In this document: in pieces, positions 24,238 through 32,206 of the stretch | Position numbering within the stretch: the first letter of the stretch is position 1 | How the letters are laid out: every line of letters starts with the position of its first letter | DNA from: Actinomycetes bacterium | GTDB lineage: Bacteria > Actinomycetota > Coriobacteriia > Coriobacteriales > Eggerthellaceae | Assembly: GCA_023429565.1 (NCBI GenBank) | Contig: JAEZDJ010000092.1 | Span: 1 to 41,799 of the forward strand | Direction of reading: 5' to 3' | DNA: 41,799 bases | Position numbers and translations under genes: made by a program | Notes under the pieces: generated by a model | Told to the model about the DNA's origin: nothing | Seen by the model: only the letters and a program-made list of their open reading frames with translations | Databases searched by the model: none

Positions 24238-25857
24238 CTATTTTGCTGCCACTGCCCGCCCGACGACATAGCCCTGCGTATGGCAGCGGCCGAGTGACAG
24301 GCCGGGCACGGTCATGGGGTAATCGGGGCTTCCGAAGAAGTTGCCTGCGCAGTTACCGATGGAGTACAGGCCTTCGATGGGCTCGCCATTCTCGTCGAGC
24401 ACCTGCATGTCGGCGTTCACGTTCACGCCGTGGATGATGGTTGAAAGGCCGATGCGGCGGTGAATTCCATAGAAAGGCGGGGCGACGATGGGCTTGAGCC
24501 ACTGTGCGGCTTTGCCCATGTCCTCGTCCACTCCTTTGTCCACCAGCTCGTTATAGCGCTCGACGGTCTCCACGAAGCGGTCCACGTCGGTAAGCTCGAG
24601 CTTCTCACCCAATTCTTTCAGGGTGTCGGCGGTGAACGTGTTGATGAGCGTGTCGTAGACGCCCGTTTTCTCGCCTTCAACCTCGGGCATGTAGTTCACC
24701 ATGGCCTGGGGAGGAATGAGCGCTCCTGGCCAGCCCGCGCAATCGGTCATGTAATTGCTGTCGAACACCTGGGTGTACCAGCCGGCATCCTCCTCGCTTT
24801 TCAGGAAGTTGCCCATGGTGGCCATTTCGGAACGGGCCTCGTTGCAAAAACGGCTGCCGTCATTCTTCACGCAGAGAAACGGCATGTCGGCCATGGAGCC
24901 CGGGCCCGCATCGAAGTCATGCAGCACCTTTGAGCCGCATACGTCTTCCATTCGCCCGCCTGCCCACACCATCATCTTTTGGCCATCGCCGGTCTTGTTC
25001 TGCTCCTTGCGGTAGATGTTCGCCATTTCCGCTTCGTAGTAGGCCATCATCTCGTCATCGTTCTCGTAGTCGCCCGTGGCGACGATGACGCCCTTCGCTG
25101 CGTTGAACTGAACGTATCCGCCGTCACTCTCGGCGATGACGCCCGTCACGGCACCGTCGCTGTCTTGCACGAGCTGTGCGGCGGGGGTGTTATAGAATAT
25201 CTCGACGCCCTGCTTCTCGGCCCAGTTGGCGATGTCGCGCATGCCGCTGCCGGTGTTGTAGGGCTTGGGGCCGAAGTCGTAGGCGAAGTAGGTGATGTTG
25301 TATCCATCGACCTGCTTGATGGTGCTCGTCCACTTTGCGGTGGAATCCACCACCTGGGCGCCCGCCTGTCCTGCGATGTCCCAAAACCACTTCAACGCTT
25401 CGCCGGAATTGTAGGCCCACAGGCGAACTTGCTCGCGGTGGGAACGATGGCAGCTGTCTTCTGTGATGAGCGACACCACGGCCTCGACGCCAGCGGGATC
25501 GCTTTCCTCGACAATGATGGAGTCGCAGGTGTTGCCCTGGGAGATGGCCGTGGCCTCCTTCTGCAAAAGCGCCACCTTGGCGCCGGCTTGGAAGGCCGAG
25601 ATGGCTGCCGGCACGCCGGCGGCGCCGGCTCCGATCACCACTACGTCGTAGTCTTTGGTCTCGGCTATGTCGGTTATGGCGTCTGGTTTGGCGAAGAAGC
25701 TGGGCAGGCCGTCCTTCGTGGTGCCAGACGTGGTCCCGGATGCTGCGCCCGACGACGCCGACTGGGGCGCGCAGCCTGCCAACATGGATGCTCCGGCTGC
25801 GCCGACGGCGGCAACTCCTCCAAACTTGAACAGGTCGCGACGTGAAATGGTGCTCAT
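24238..25857 (-). CDS. Tat-exported FAD-dependent reductase, fumarate reductase flavoprotein family
   Basis: 539-residue flavoprotein. The N-terminus ISRRDLFKFGGVAAVG is a twin-arginine signal ending in a lipobox LAGC with Cys29, so it is probably lipid-anchored outside the membrane. The FAD-binding fold is at YDVVVIGAGAAGVPAAISAF (from about residue 68), and the C-terminal FAD site at GLYSIGNCAGNFFGSPDYPM. Relatives in Eggerthellaceae are numerous and reduce unsaturated acids and other organic acceptors. No heme-binding CxxCH domain is fused, so electrons must come from a separate partner, which is not in the neighbourhood. Substrate unknown. It is divergent from a membrane LuxR gene that probably controls it. 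Confidence 0.92.
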   Translation of the reverse strand: MSTISRRDLFKFGGVAAVGAAGASMLAGCAPQSASSGAASGTTSGTTKDGLPSFFAKPDAITDIAETKDYDVVVIGAGAAGVPAAISAFQAGAKVALLQKEATAISQGNTCDSIIVEESDPAGVEAVVSLITEDSCHRSHREQVRLWAYNSGEALKWFWDIAGQAGAQVVDSTAKWTSTIKQVDGYNITYFAYDFGPKPYNTGSGMRDIANWAEKQGVEIFYNTPAAQLVQDSDGAVTGVIAESDGGYVQFNAAKGVIVATGDYENDDEMMAYYEAEMANIYRKEQNKTGDGQKMMVWAGGRMEDVCGSKVLHDFDAGPGSMADMPFLCVKNDGSRFCNEARSEMATMGNFLKSEEDAGWYTQVFDSNYMTDCAGWPGALIPPQAMVNYMPEVEGEKTGVYDTLINTFTADTLKELGEKLELTDVDRFVETVERYNELVDKGVDEDMGKAAQWLKPIVAPPFYGIHRRIGLSTIIHGVNVNADMQVLDENGEPIEGLYSIGNCAGNFFGSPDYPMTVPGLSLGRCHTQGYVVGRAVAAK

Positions 25858-25957
25858 AGGTTCCCTCCTTGATCGTGCACGAATCTACCCCTCGGACGAT
25901 ACCCCGGTTGCGCGAAATCCGTCATCGACCGCTTGCGAAAACGATGGCCTATAATTT

Positions 25958-25980
25958 ATAACCCCCTCGAATAACCCCCT
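25958..25980. promoter_or_regulatory. Ten-base direct repeat in the divergent promoter region
   Basis: ATAACCCCCT occurs twice with a 13-base period (25958-25967, 25971-25980), next to the AT-rich TATAATTTATA. It lies between the flavin reductase and its LuxR neighbour and may be a binding site for that regulator. A separate TATAAT at 26041-26046 could serve the LuxR gene. Confidence 0.45.
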
Positions 25981-26082
25981 ATTTTCCCGTTTGTGCAAAT
26001 TCGCTGCAGCACGCAGAGGGGAGGGCGCGGGCATGTCGCCTATAATCGAGCAAGGGGGCATCACTGAGGGAGGGAGGCCGGC

Positions 26083-27561
26083 ATGGGAGCTGCCGTCGAG
26101 GAGGGACAAAATCAGAAGCGCAAGCGCGCTGCTCTGTTCGGGGGCATTCCTGCGGTCCCTCTCGCGTTCTTGGGCCTGGGCGTGTACCGAGCGTGGATCG
26201 AGGCGGTCTTCGTCGGATCGTTCGTCGATTTTCCTGCGTCCTCGTTTGGCGGGCGCGACCTCTTTGACCTCACCATGGTGGTGACAGCAATCTGCTGCAC
26301 GCTGCTTGCCAAACGCATAGGCCCCTTCTTCAACAAGCCTCTGGTGTACGCGCTGAGCGGGCTGTCCCTCGTGTGCTCGACGACGCTCATGTTCGCCTCG
26401 TGCTTTCTCCCCGACCTGGCACAGGCGGTTGCTCTTCCGGCTGCGGTGTTGGGCGGCTTCGGCATTGCCCTTCTCATCCTGTTCTGGAGCGAGCTGTATG
26501 GTTGCCTGAATCCCTTGCGCGTCGCGCTGTACTATTCGGCGTCCATTGTCGTGGGGGCCCTTGTGTTGTATGTCTATCGGGGGTTCATGTTGCCGTGGCT
26601 TTTCGTCATGACGGCCATCCTGCCCCTCGTCTCGCTCGTCCTGCTGCGGCGTGGCTTTGCGAGCCTTCCCCCATCTGAACTGCCCGCAACGTCATGGACA
26701 CGCTTCTCGGTGCCATGGAAGGCCGTGCTGCTCATGGCGGTGTACGCGTTTGCCTATGGGCTTACGGAGGGAAATCTCTACGTGGGGGCTTTCGGGCCCC
26801 ATTCCACACCGGGTGTCCTGGTCGTGGGCGTCCTGGTGTTCCTAGGAGTGGCAGTGCGCGGAGGGCGCTTCGACTTCGGCATAATCTACCGTCTGGCCCT
26901 TCCGCTCATGGTGATGGCGCTGTTCCTCATTCCGGCCTTCGGCCACGTCCAGGGATTGGCGGCCAGCTTCTGCATATCGGCTGGGTATACGGCTCAATCC
27001 ATCCTCATCATGCTCATCATGGCGAACATCTGCTATCGGTACGGAGTTTCAGCCATCTGGCTCTTTGGCATCGAGCGCGGCGTGAGGCAGGTCTCGATGT
27101 GGTTGGGGCGGTTGGTTGCCGGCGGGGCGCACTCCTTCGACGTGCTCGGCGGCAACGGCGAGTTGTTCATATCGCTGCTGACCGTGGTCGCCATCGTGGC
27201 CGCCACCACCATCTTGCTTTCGGAGCGGGAGCTGTCCAGCCGATGGGGAGCGAACTTCCTTGCCGGAGGCACCGATTCCGCCGCCATGATCCGAAAGCAG
27301 GAGCTGGCCGACCGATGCGCGGAGGTGTCGCGGAACTACAAGCTGTCCACGCGCGAGGAGGAGGTTCTCCTCCTCCTCGCCCAGCGCAAGACGGTGGGCA
27401 TTATAGAGCGTGAGCTGTTCATCGCCAACGGAACGGCCAAGGCGCACGTGCGCCACATCTATCAAAAGCTCGGCATCCACACTCGCCAAGAGCTGTTCGA
27501 CCTGCTTGGTGTGGAGGCGCGGGACGGCGCGAAGGCCGTTGCGTTTGACGACGAGCTGTAA
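26083..27561 (+). CDS. Membrane LuxR-family transcriptional regulator
   Basis: 492-residue protein built like the regulator at 18517: about twelve hydrophobic helices (for example ICCTLLAKRI, AVALPAAVLGGFGIALLILF, AVLLMAVYAFAYGLTEGNLY) followed by a C-terminal LuxR domain (STREEEVLLLLAQRKTVGII, then NGTAKAHVRHIYQKLGIHTR). Sequence identity to the other regulator looks low outside the helix-turn-helix. GGAGG stands five bases before the ATG. It is divergent from the flavin reductase gene and is its probable regulator, perhaps sensing the reductase's substrate at the membrane. That link is inferred from position. Confidence 0.9.
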   Translation: MGAAVEEGQNQKRKRAALFGGIPAVPLAFLGLGVYRAWIEAVFVGSFVDFPASSFGGRDLFDLTMVVTAICCTLLAKRIGPFFNKPLVYALSGLSLVCSTTLMFASCFLPDLAQAVALPAAVLGGFGIALLILFWSELYGCLNPLRVALYYSASIVVGALVLYVYRGFMLPWLFVMTAILPLVSLVLLRRGFASLPPSELPATSWTRFSVPWKAVLLMAVYAFAYGLTEGNLYVGAFGPHSTPGVLVVGVLVFLGVAVRGGRFDFGIIYRLALPLMVMALFLIPAFGHVQGLAASFCISAGYTAQSILIMLIMANICYRYGVSAIWLFGIERGVRQVSMWLGRLVAGGAHSFDVLGGNGELFISLLTVVAIVAATTILLSERELSSRWGANFLAGGTDSAAMIRKQELADRCAEVSRNYKLSTREEEVLLLLAQRKTVGIIERELFIANGTAKAHVRHIYQKLGIHTRQELFDLLGVEARDGAKAVAFDDEL

Positions 27562-28037
27562 CCCGCCACGTGTTCGGCGGACTCCTTCCGGGCATACGCC
27601 AGTGGGTCCCTGTCGACGACCGGTGACAGGGCGTCGTGCCTCCGCCGTCAAGAGGATCCTTTCGGTTCCGTTTTTTGATGCAGCCGACCGCGTTTGCGGA
27701 CGCGCTGCCTGCACGGCAAGCCTCGCCGGCGCCTCTACTCGCCAGGATGACGGAAGGTAATCTTAAGAATACATTTCTCAGGAAAGTCAAGAATCGGACA
27801 AGGTAAAACAGTAAAACTTCTTATTATCCTCCGAAATGCCAAACCGATATCGATACTATACGGTGAAGACGACAAAAAATAGGGGAGGATTGAAGGGGGA
27901 CATTCTTGCTAGCATTGTTCGTCACAGGACGGGACATCACACAGCCAAGGGAACGCAACGCCCTTGAGAACAGCTCGGTCCCGTCCTGATCCGTTGAAAG
28001 CCCAGAGAGGCAAGGGGCTGAAAACGGGATGGAAGGC
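27562..28037. other. Noncoding region with structured repeats
   Basis: No gene seen. Just past the LuxR stop are CCCTGTC with GACAGGG (27608-27631) and a weak hairpin GGATCC/GGTTCC followed by T6 (27654-27676), together a likely terminator. From about 27760 to 27900 the sequence is A-rich and unlike its surroundings, with the tandem pair GTAAAAC-A-GTAAAAC (27803-27817). A nested inverted repeat follows at 27925-27988. Confidence 0.6.
27925..27988. repeat. Nested inverted repeat, possible structured RNA
   Basis: An eleven-base perfect outer stem, CAGGACGGGAC with GTCCCGTCCTG, encloses 42 bases that contain a second hairpin, CAAGGG with CCCTTG around nine bases. The 64-base element would fold on either strand. 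It has no protein-coding frame of note and lies between terminators of two convergent genes. Confidence 0.55.
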
Positions 28038-28074
28038 AAAAGGCCCGAGCCGCCTCGCGTTTGAGGATCGGGCT
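28038..28074 (-). terminator. Terminator of the GT2 glycosyltransferase gene
   Basis: On the minus strand AGCCCGA-T-CCTC pairs with GAGG-CGGC-TCGGGC around a six-base loop, and TTTT follows. It lies about 40 bases beyond the stop codon. Confidence 0.75.
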
Positions 28075-28114
28075 CAGCCGGTCGATGCGCCGGTGGCGGT
28101 TCCCCCGTTCCTGA

Positions 28115-29089
28115 TCAGCGTTCTTCTTGTTCCCGGTATGCCGCCGTCACCTGCAGCTCATATTCCTTGCGGGTGCCCTTGACCACCGTGTCAAGGATGA
28201 GTCCGCAGCTGAAGCACAGGATGCCCACGAACACGAGCGCCACGGCCAAAAGCGCGGAGGGGAGCTTGGGAACCAGGCCGGTGTGTGCGAATTCCCAGAC
28301 CACTGGCAACCCGGCGACCAGGCCCAGTGCGCAGAACAGAAGCCCCAGCCAGCTGAACAGCGCCAGTGGCCGGTAGTCCTTGAACAGGGACAGGATCATG
28401 AGCAGCACCTTGACGCCGTCGGAGAACGTGTCGAGCTTCGACTCGCTGCCTTCGGGGCGGTCTCGGTAGTCTATGGGAACCTCGGCTATCCTCCAACGCT
28501 TGTCGACGGCATGGATGGAGAGCTCCGTCTCAATCTCGAAACCCGGGGACAGCACGGGCACGGTGCGGGCGAACACGGCGTTATAGGCGCGGTAGCCGGT
28601 CATGACGTCTGAGAACTCGAACCCGTAGATCCGTTTGATGAGGCCGCGTACCAGGTTGTTGCCGAACCCGTGAAAGGCACGGTCGTTCTCTTGGCCGTAG
28701 CTGCCGTTCGAGAGCCGGTCGCCCACAACCATGTCGGCCTCGTCAGCCATGAGCGGCGCAAGGAGATCGGGGGCAGCCTCTGCGGGGTAGGTGTCGTCGC
28801 CGTCGACCATGATGTAGTAGTTGGCATCGATGTCGCGCATCATCTGACGCACGACATTTCCCTTGCCCTGACGACGCTCGGTGCGCACCACCGCTCCATG
28901 CTCCCGGGCGATTTCTCCCGTGCCGTCGGAAGAGTTGTTGTCGTAGACGTACACGGTCGCGGCCGGCAGGACGCGCTTGAAGTCGTCGACCACTTTGCCG
29001 ATGGTCAGCGCCTCGTTGTAGCAGGGTATGAGCACGGCCACGGTGACCGGACGGGTCGATGCCGCCGGCATGTTGGTTTTTTGTTCCAC
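28115..29089 (-). CDS. GT2 family glycosyltransferase, DPM1/GtrB-like
   Basis: 324-residue membrane-linked transferase. The GT-A domain begins VAVLIPCYNEALTIGKVVDD and has the metal-binding YIMVDGDDTYPAEAA and the later FEIETELSIHAV. Two membrane helices close the protein (ALFSWLGLLFCALGLVAGLP; LLAVALVFVGILCFSCGLIL). Enzymes of this type load a sugar onto a polyprenyl phosphate carrier. The start is a GTG with AGGAG six bases upstream; an ATG six codons later at 29071 is an alternative. A longer open frame extends to 30136 but passes through the tRNA-Arg gene and is not coding. It is divergent from a GtrA-like gene, its usual functional partner. Confidence 0.92.
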   Translation of the reverse strand: MEQKTNMPAASTRPVTVAVLIPCYNEALTIGKVVDDFKRVLPAATVYVYDNNSSDGTGEIAREHGAVVRTERRQGKGNVVRQMMRDIDANYYIMVDGDDTYPAEAAPDLLAPLMADEADMVVGDRLSNGSYGQENDRAFHGFGNNLVRGLIKRIYGFEFSDVMTGYRAYNAVFARTVPVLSPGFEIETELSIHAVDKRWRIAEVPIDYRDRPEGSESKLDTFSDGVKVLLMILSLFKDYRPLALFSWLGLLFCALGLVAGLPVVWEFAHTGLVPKLPSALLAVALVFVGILCFSCGLILDTVVKGTRKEYELQVTAAYREQEER

Positions 29090-29207
29090 GTATCGCTCCT
29101 CGATGAGATGATGGAGACATCGTACCCGAAAGAATCGGGCTCTGCCAACCACAGGCGGCATTTTCCCCATGAAACGAAAAGGTATGCCCGTTTCTCGTGT
29201 GACTCCC

Positions 29208-29236
29208 TTGCCATCCCTCGCGTTTATGCCACAATG
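29208..29236 (+). promoter_or_regulatory. Candidate promoter of the GtrA-like gene
   Basis: TTGCCA and ACAATG are separated by 17 bases about 90 bases before the GtrA-like start. The -10 box is poor. Confidence 0.3.
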
Positions 29237-29326
29237 GACGGGTTTGGAAAGGAGCCGGACGGCGCTGCCCATGTTCATGTGCCGCGCACGTGGTGCCGGC
29301 GGCGACGAAGCGAGGTAGGGCGGGTT

Positions 29327-29746
29327 GTGAAGAAGCTGTTTGCTCAGGTCATGAAATTCGGCGTGGTCGGCGTCGTGGCGTTTGGCATCGACTATGGCTT
29401 GCTGGCGTTTTTGACCGAGGTCGCGGGTGTCAACTATCTCGTGAGCGCGACAATCTCGTTCACGGTGTCCGTCGTGTTCAACTATGCGGCATCCATGCGC
29501 TATGTATTCAGGCATCGGGAGGGGATGAGCCGGCGACGGGAGTTCGTCACCTTCGTGGTCCTGTCCGTCATCGGCCTTGTGCTGAACAACGCATGCATGT
29601 GGGCTGGGGTGGAGCTGCTTGGCGTTCACTATCTCGTCGTGAAGATAGCGGCCACGGCTTTGGTCATGGTGTGGAATTTCGTGACACGCAAGATATTCCT
29701 CGACGCCGGCGACGAGCCTGACGAGGTTCCGGGCGGCCTGGCCTAG
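29327..29746 (+). CDS. GtrA-like membrane protein
   Basis: 139-residue protein of the GtrA family with four helices: QVMKFGVVGVVAFGIDYGLLAFL, YLVSATISFTVSVVFNYAAS, FVTFVVLSVIGLVLNNACMW and YLVVKIAATALVMVWNFVTRK. The pattern KFGVVG...DYGLL and the ending WNFVTRKIF are diagnostic. Family members are thought to flip or help transfer polyprenyl-phosphate-linked sugars, which fits the divergent GT2 gene. The start is a GTG (VKKLF); the site before it, AGGGCGGG, is moderate, and the frame is open upstream. A basic start followed directly by the first helix supports this choice. Confidence 0.85.
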   Translation: MKKLFAQVMKFGVVGVVAFGIDYGLLAFLTEVAGVNYLVSATISFTVSVVFNYAASMRYVFRHREGMSRRREFVTFVVLSVIGLVLNNACMWAGVELLGVHYLVVKIAATALVMVWNFVTRKIFLDAGDEPDEVPGGLA

Positions 29747-29796
29747 GGCGCCGATTAACTCGGCGTGCCGTTTGCGTGATTTCCCCTGCGTTGATG

Positions 29797-29826
29797 AAAA
29801 AGAAGCCAGACAGGATGTCTGGCTTC
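29797..29826 (-). terminator. Terminator of tRNA-Arg
   Basis: GAAGCCAGAC and GTCTGGCTTC form a ten-base perfect stem with a five-base loop, followed on the minus strand by TTTTT. It lies just beyond the tRNA 3' end. Confidence 0.9.
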
Positions 29827-29837
29827 GTGCTGTTGAC

Positions 29838-29913
29838 TGGTGCCCTTGACAGGATTCGAACCTGCGGCTTTCTGCTCCGGAGGCAGACGCTCTATCCCCT
29901 GAGCTACAAGGGC
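29838..29913 (-). tRNA. tRNA-Arg (anticodon CCG), CCA encoded
   Basis: The minus strand folds as a cloverleaf: acceptor GCCCTTG with CAAGGGC, anticodon stem TCTGC/GCAGA around the loop CTCCGGA, and the T-loop TTCGAAT. The anticodon CCG reads CGG arginine codons, useful in a high-GC genome. A73 and CCA are encoded. Confidence 0.97.
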
Positions 29914-29923
29914 ACGGGAGACG

Positions 29924-29929
29924 ATTATA
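29924..29929 (-). promoter_or_regulatory. -10 box of tRNA-Arg
   Basis: TATAAT on the minus strand lies eleven bases before the mature tRNA 5' end. No matching -35 box was clear. Confidence 0.5.
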
Positions 29930-29978
29930 CGCTATCATGGGCGGAAACGGAAAAACAATGCGAGGAATTCCCACGACC

Positions 29979-31307
29979 ATGGAACAATCTATCGTTATCG
30001 AACGCATGGGCTCTGGCGCGGAGGCTGTCGGCCACCTCGAGGGCGGCAAGGCCGTCTTCGTCGAGGGGGGAGCGCCGGGCGACGTCGCGACTATCGAGAT
30101 CATCGAAGACAAGCCGTCGTTTGCCCGTGCGCGCATCGTGCGGCTCGACGAGGCATCGCCAGCGCGTGCGGTGACGGCATGTCCGCAGGGCGACCTGTGT
30201 GGATGCTGCTCGTGGGCTCACCTGTCCTATGAGGCACAGCTTGAAGCCAAGCGTGCCAACGTGGTGGCGGCGCTCGTCCACACGGCGCACGTTGAGCCCA
30301 CGATGGCCGAGGACCTGGTCGGGCCATGCCTGCCCAGCAAGCGGGAGTGGGGCTATCGCAACAAGCTGGAGCTAGCCACGCGTTTCGATGACAACGGCGT
30401 GTTCACGGTGGGGTTCCATCGCGAGGGCTCCCATGACGTCGCCCCCGTCGACTCCTGCCCGTTGGCGCATCGCTTCATAGCAAAAGCGCCCAAGGCCTTG
30501 CGCGGAGCTTTGCGCTACGCTCAGGGCTCTCAGGACCTAGGCATTTTCCGTATAGGCGTCAGGGGCAGCTTGCGCACGAGGGATGTGGAGATAGCGCTTT
30601 GGACAAAGCCGGGCCCCTTTCCCCGCGGACATGCGGCGAACACGCTCAAGAGCGCGCTCAGGGCCACGAGCATCGTGCGGGTTCTGGCTGAACCGGGCAA
30701 GGAGCGGAAGATCAAGGGCGTGGAGGTCCTCGATGGCAAGGGGCGGTGGGACGAAGAGCTTGCCGGTGCACGCTTTTCGACAAGTGCCCCTTCGTTTTTC
30801 CAGGTGAATACAGCCCAAGCGGAAAATCTCGTCAATGAGGCAATGGCTGCGCTCGGTGCGGCGGGCTCTCTCGACGGCGCCTTCGTGGCCGATCTCTATG
30901 CTGGGGGCGGAACCTTTTCCGTGCCCCTGGCCTTGGCCGGAGCGGATGTCGTGGCGGTCGAGTCGGCGGGTTCGTCCGTGAGGGACCTACGGCGCAATGC
31001 TGACGAAAATGGCGTCGACATCGACGTCGTTGGGGGAGACGCAGCGCGTGAGCTTCCCGATCTCGGCCACCTTGACGCCTTGGTGGTCGATCCCCCCCGT
31101 GCGGGCCTTGCGGGAGGGGTCGTGGAAAGCATCGCCGCCGCGGCTCCCGATCGTGTGGTCTACGTCAGCTGCAACCCTGCCACGTGGGCTCGCGACGTCG
31201 AGCGGTTCGAGGCCAATGGCTACCGGCTCTCCCAAGCCCAGCCGGTTGACCTGTTCCCGCAAACGCCCCATTGCGAGATCTGCAGCGTCCTGTCCAGGCA
31301 GGCATAA
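29979..31307 (+). CDS. RNA (uracil-C5)-methyltransferase, TrmA/RumA (RlmD) family
   Basis: 442-residue SAM-dependent enzyme that methylates uridine in 23S rRNA or tRNA. An N-terminal TRAM domain (ERMGSGAEAVGHLEGGKAVFVEG) is followed by an iron-sulfur site CPQGDLCGCC with a later DSCPL cysteine, as in RumA/RlmD. The SAM-binding motif is VADLYAGGGTFSVPLAL, then DPPRAGL, and the catalytic cysteine lies in YVSCNPATWARDV. The ATG at 29979 starts at the TRAM domain and has GAGGA twelve bases upstream; ATGs at 29958 and 29937 are alternatives. Whether the target is rRNA or tRNA cannot be read. It lies directly after tRNA-Arg on the other strand. Confidence 0.92.
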   Translation: MEQSIVIERMGSGAEAVGHLEGGKAVFVEGGAPGDVATIEIIEDKPSFARARIVRLDEASPARAVTACPQGDLCGCCSWAHLSYEAQLEAKRANVVAALVHTAHVEPTMAEDLVGPCLPSKREWGYRNKLELATRFDDNGVFTVGFHREGSHDVAPVDSCPLAHRFIAKAPKALRGALRYAQGSQDLGIFRIGVRGSLRTRDVEIALWTKPGPFPRGHAANTLKSALRATSIVRVLAEPGKERKIKGVEVLDGKGRWDEELAGARFSTSAPSFFQVNTAQAENLVNEAMAALGAAGSLDGAFVADLYAGGGTFSVPLALAGADVVAVESAGSSVRDLRRNADENGVDIDVVGGDAARELPDLGHLDALVVDPPRAGLAGGVVESIAAAAPDRVVYVSCNPATWARDVERFEANGYRLSQAQPVDLFPQTPHCEICSVLSRQA

Positions 31308-31625
31308 CGGGGGAGAGAGTGCGGTTGCGCCCCTCCCGTGCGTGGCGGAGGGCGGGATTGTCCCGCGGATGCCCTCTGCGCCAGGGCAGCCCTTGGATTC
31401 GGCGACGCGCACGCCCGGGGCGCTACGTGAGCGTGTCCGGCGAATGACGGCTCCCTTTCAAACCCCCGCTGCGAGGCACGCCAGCGTGGATGTTCTAAGG
31501 TTTTTCCCCTCATCACGCCATCACCTGCTAAAATCCATCCTCACATGCGATTAAATCGCCCGCTCGCGCAAGGACGCGTGCCTGCGATGGCCGAGGATAG
31601 CTGAGACGATCGAGAAGGAGCCACC
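31308..31625 (+). other. 318-base intergenic region
   Basis: No gene seen. The first half is rich in G/C runs with short complementary pieces (for example GAGGGCGGGA with TCCCGC near 31350-31365) that may end the methyltransferase transcript. TAAAAT at 31529-31534 could be a -10 box for the cyclophilin gene, but lacks a -35 partner. Confidence 0.4.
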
Positions 31626-32159
31626 ATGGCGATGTACACCCCGGAATACCAGCCGACCGGCGAGGAAGTTGCCGTCATCACCACGTCGAAGGGCACGATC
31701 CGCGTGCAGTTGCAGGGATTGGACGCACCCATCCATGTCGGAAATTTCGTGGAGTTGGCGCGCAAGGGCTTCTATGACAATCTGAAGTTCCATCGCCATG
31801 TCCCCGGATTTGTCATCCAGGGAGGTTGCCCCAACACGCGTGACCTGTCTTCGGCTGAAGTGGTTGAAAAGGCTTCGAGCCCCTTTGGTGGACTTGGAAC
31901 CGGGGGGCCTGGCTATTCCATCAAAGCTGAATATGCCACCAACCCGCACAACGAGCACAACGACGGAACGTTGGCCATGGCTCGATCTCAGAATCCGGAT
32001 TCCGCAGGATCCCAGTTCTATTTCTGCCTCGGAGCCCAGCCCATGCTCGATTCTGGCTATACGGTATTCGGCCAGACGATCGATGGCAAAAACGTCATCG
32101 AGGAGCTTCGCGTGGGTGACGTCATCGAGCGCGTCGAGATTGAGAACGCCGCCGAATAG
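31626..32159 (+). CDS. Peptidyl-prolyl cis-trans isomerase, cyclophilin type
   Basis: 177-residue cytoplasmic cyclophilin that speeds proline isomerisation during folding. The catalytic signature FHRHVPGFVIQGG holds the conserved Arg; GTLAMARSQNPDSAGSQFYF and FGQTIDGKNVIEEL complete the fold. There is no signal peptide. An insertion around NTRDLSSAEVVEKASSPFGG is common in actinobacterial forms. GAGAAGGAGCC precedes the ATG. It stands 47 bases ahead of the TPR gene and may be cotranscribed with it. Confidence 0.95.
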   Translation: MAMYTPEYQPTGEEVAVITTSKGTIRVQLQGLDAPIHVGNFVELARKGFYDNLKFHRHVPGFVIQGGCPNTRDLSSAEVVEKASSPFGGLGTGGPGYSIKAEYATNPHNEHNDGTLAMARSQNPDSAGSQFYFCLGAQPMLDSGYTVFGQTIDGKNVIEELRVGDVIERVEIENAAE

Positions 32160-32206
32160 CTTCGAAGGCTGCAGCGACGTACGCCAACAGGATACGAAGG
32201 ACGCAG

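Noticed and set aside
29090..30136. Long open frame extending the GT2 gene upstream by about 350 codons
   Set aside because: It crosses the tRNA-Arg gene and the divergent GtrA-like gene, and the GTG at 29089 has a good binding site right at the family start.
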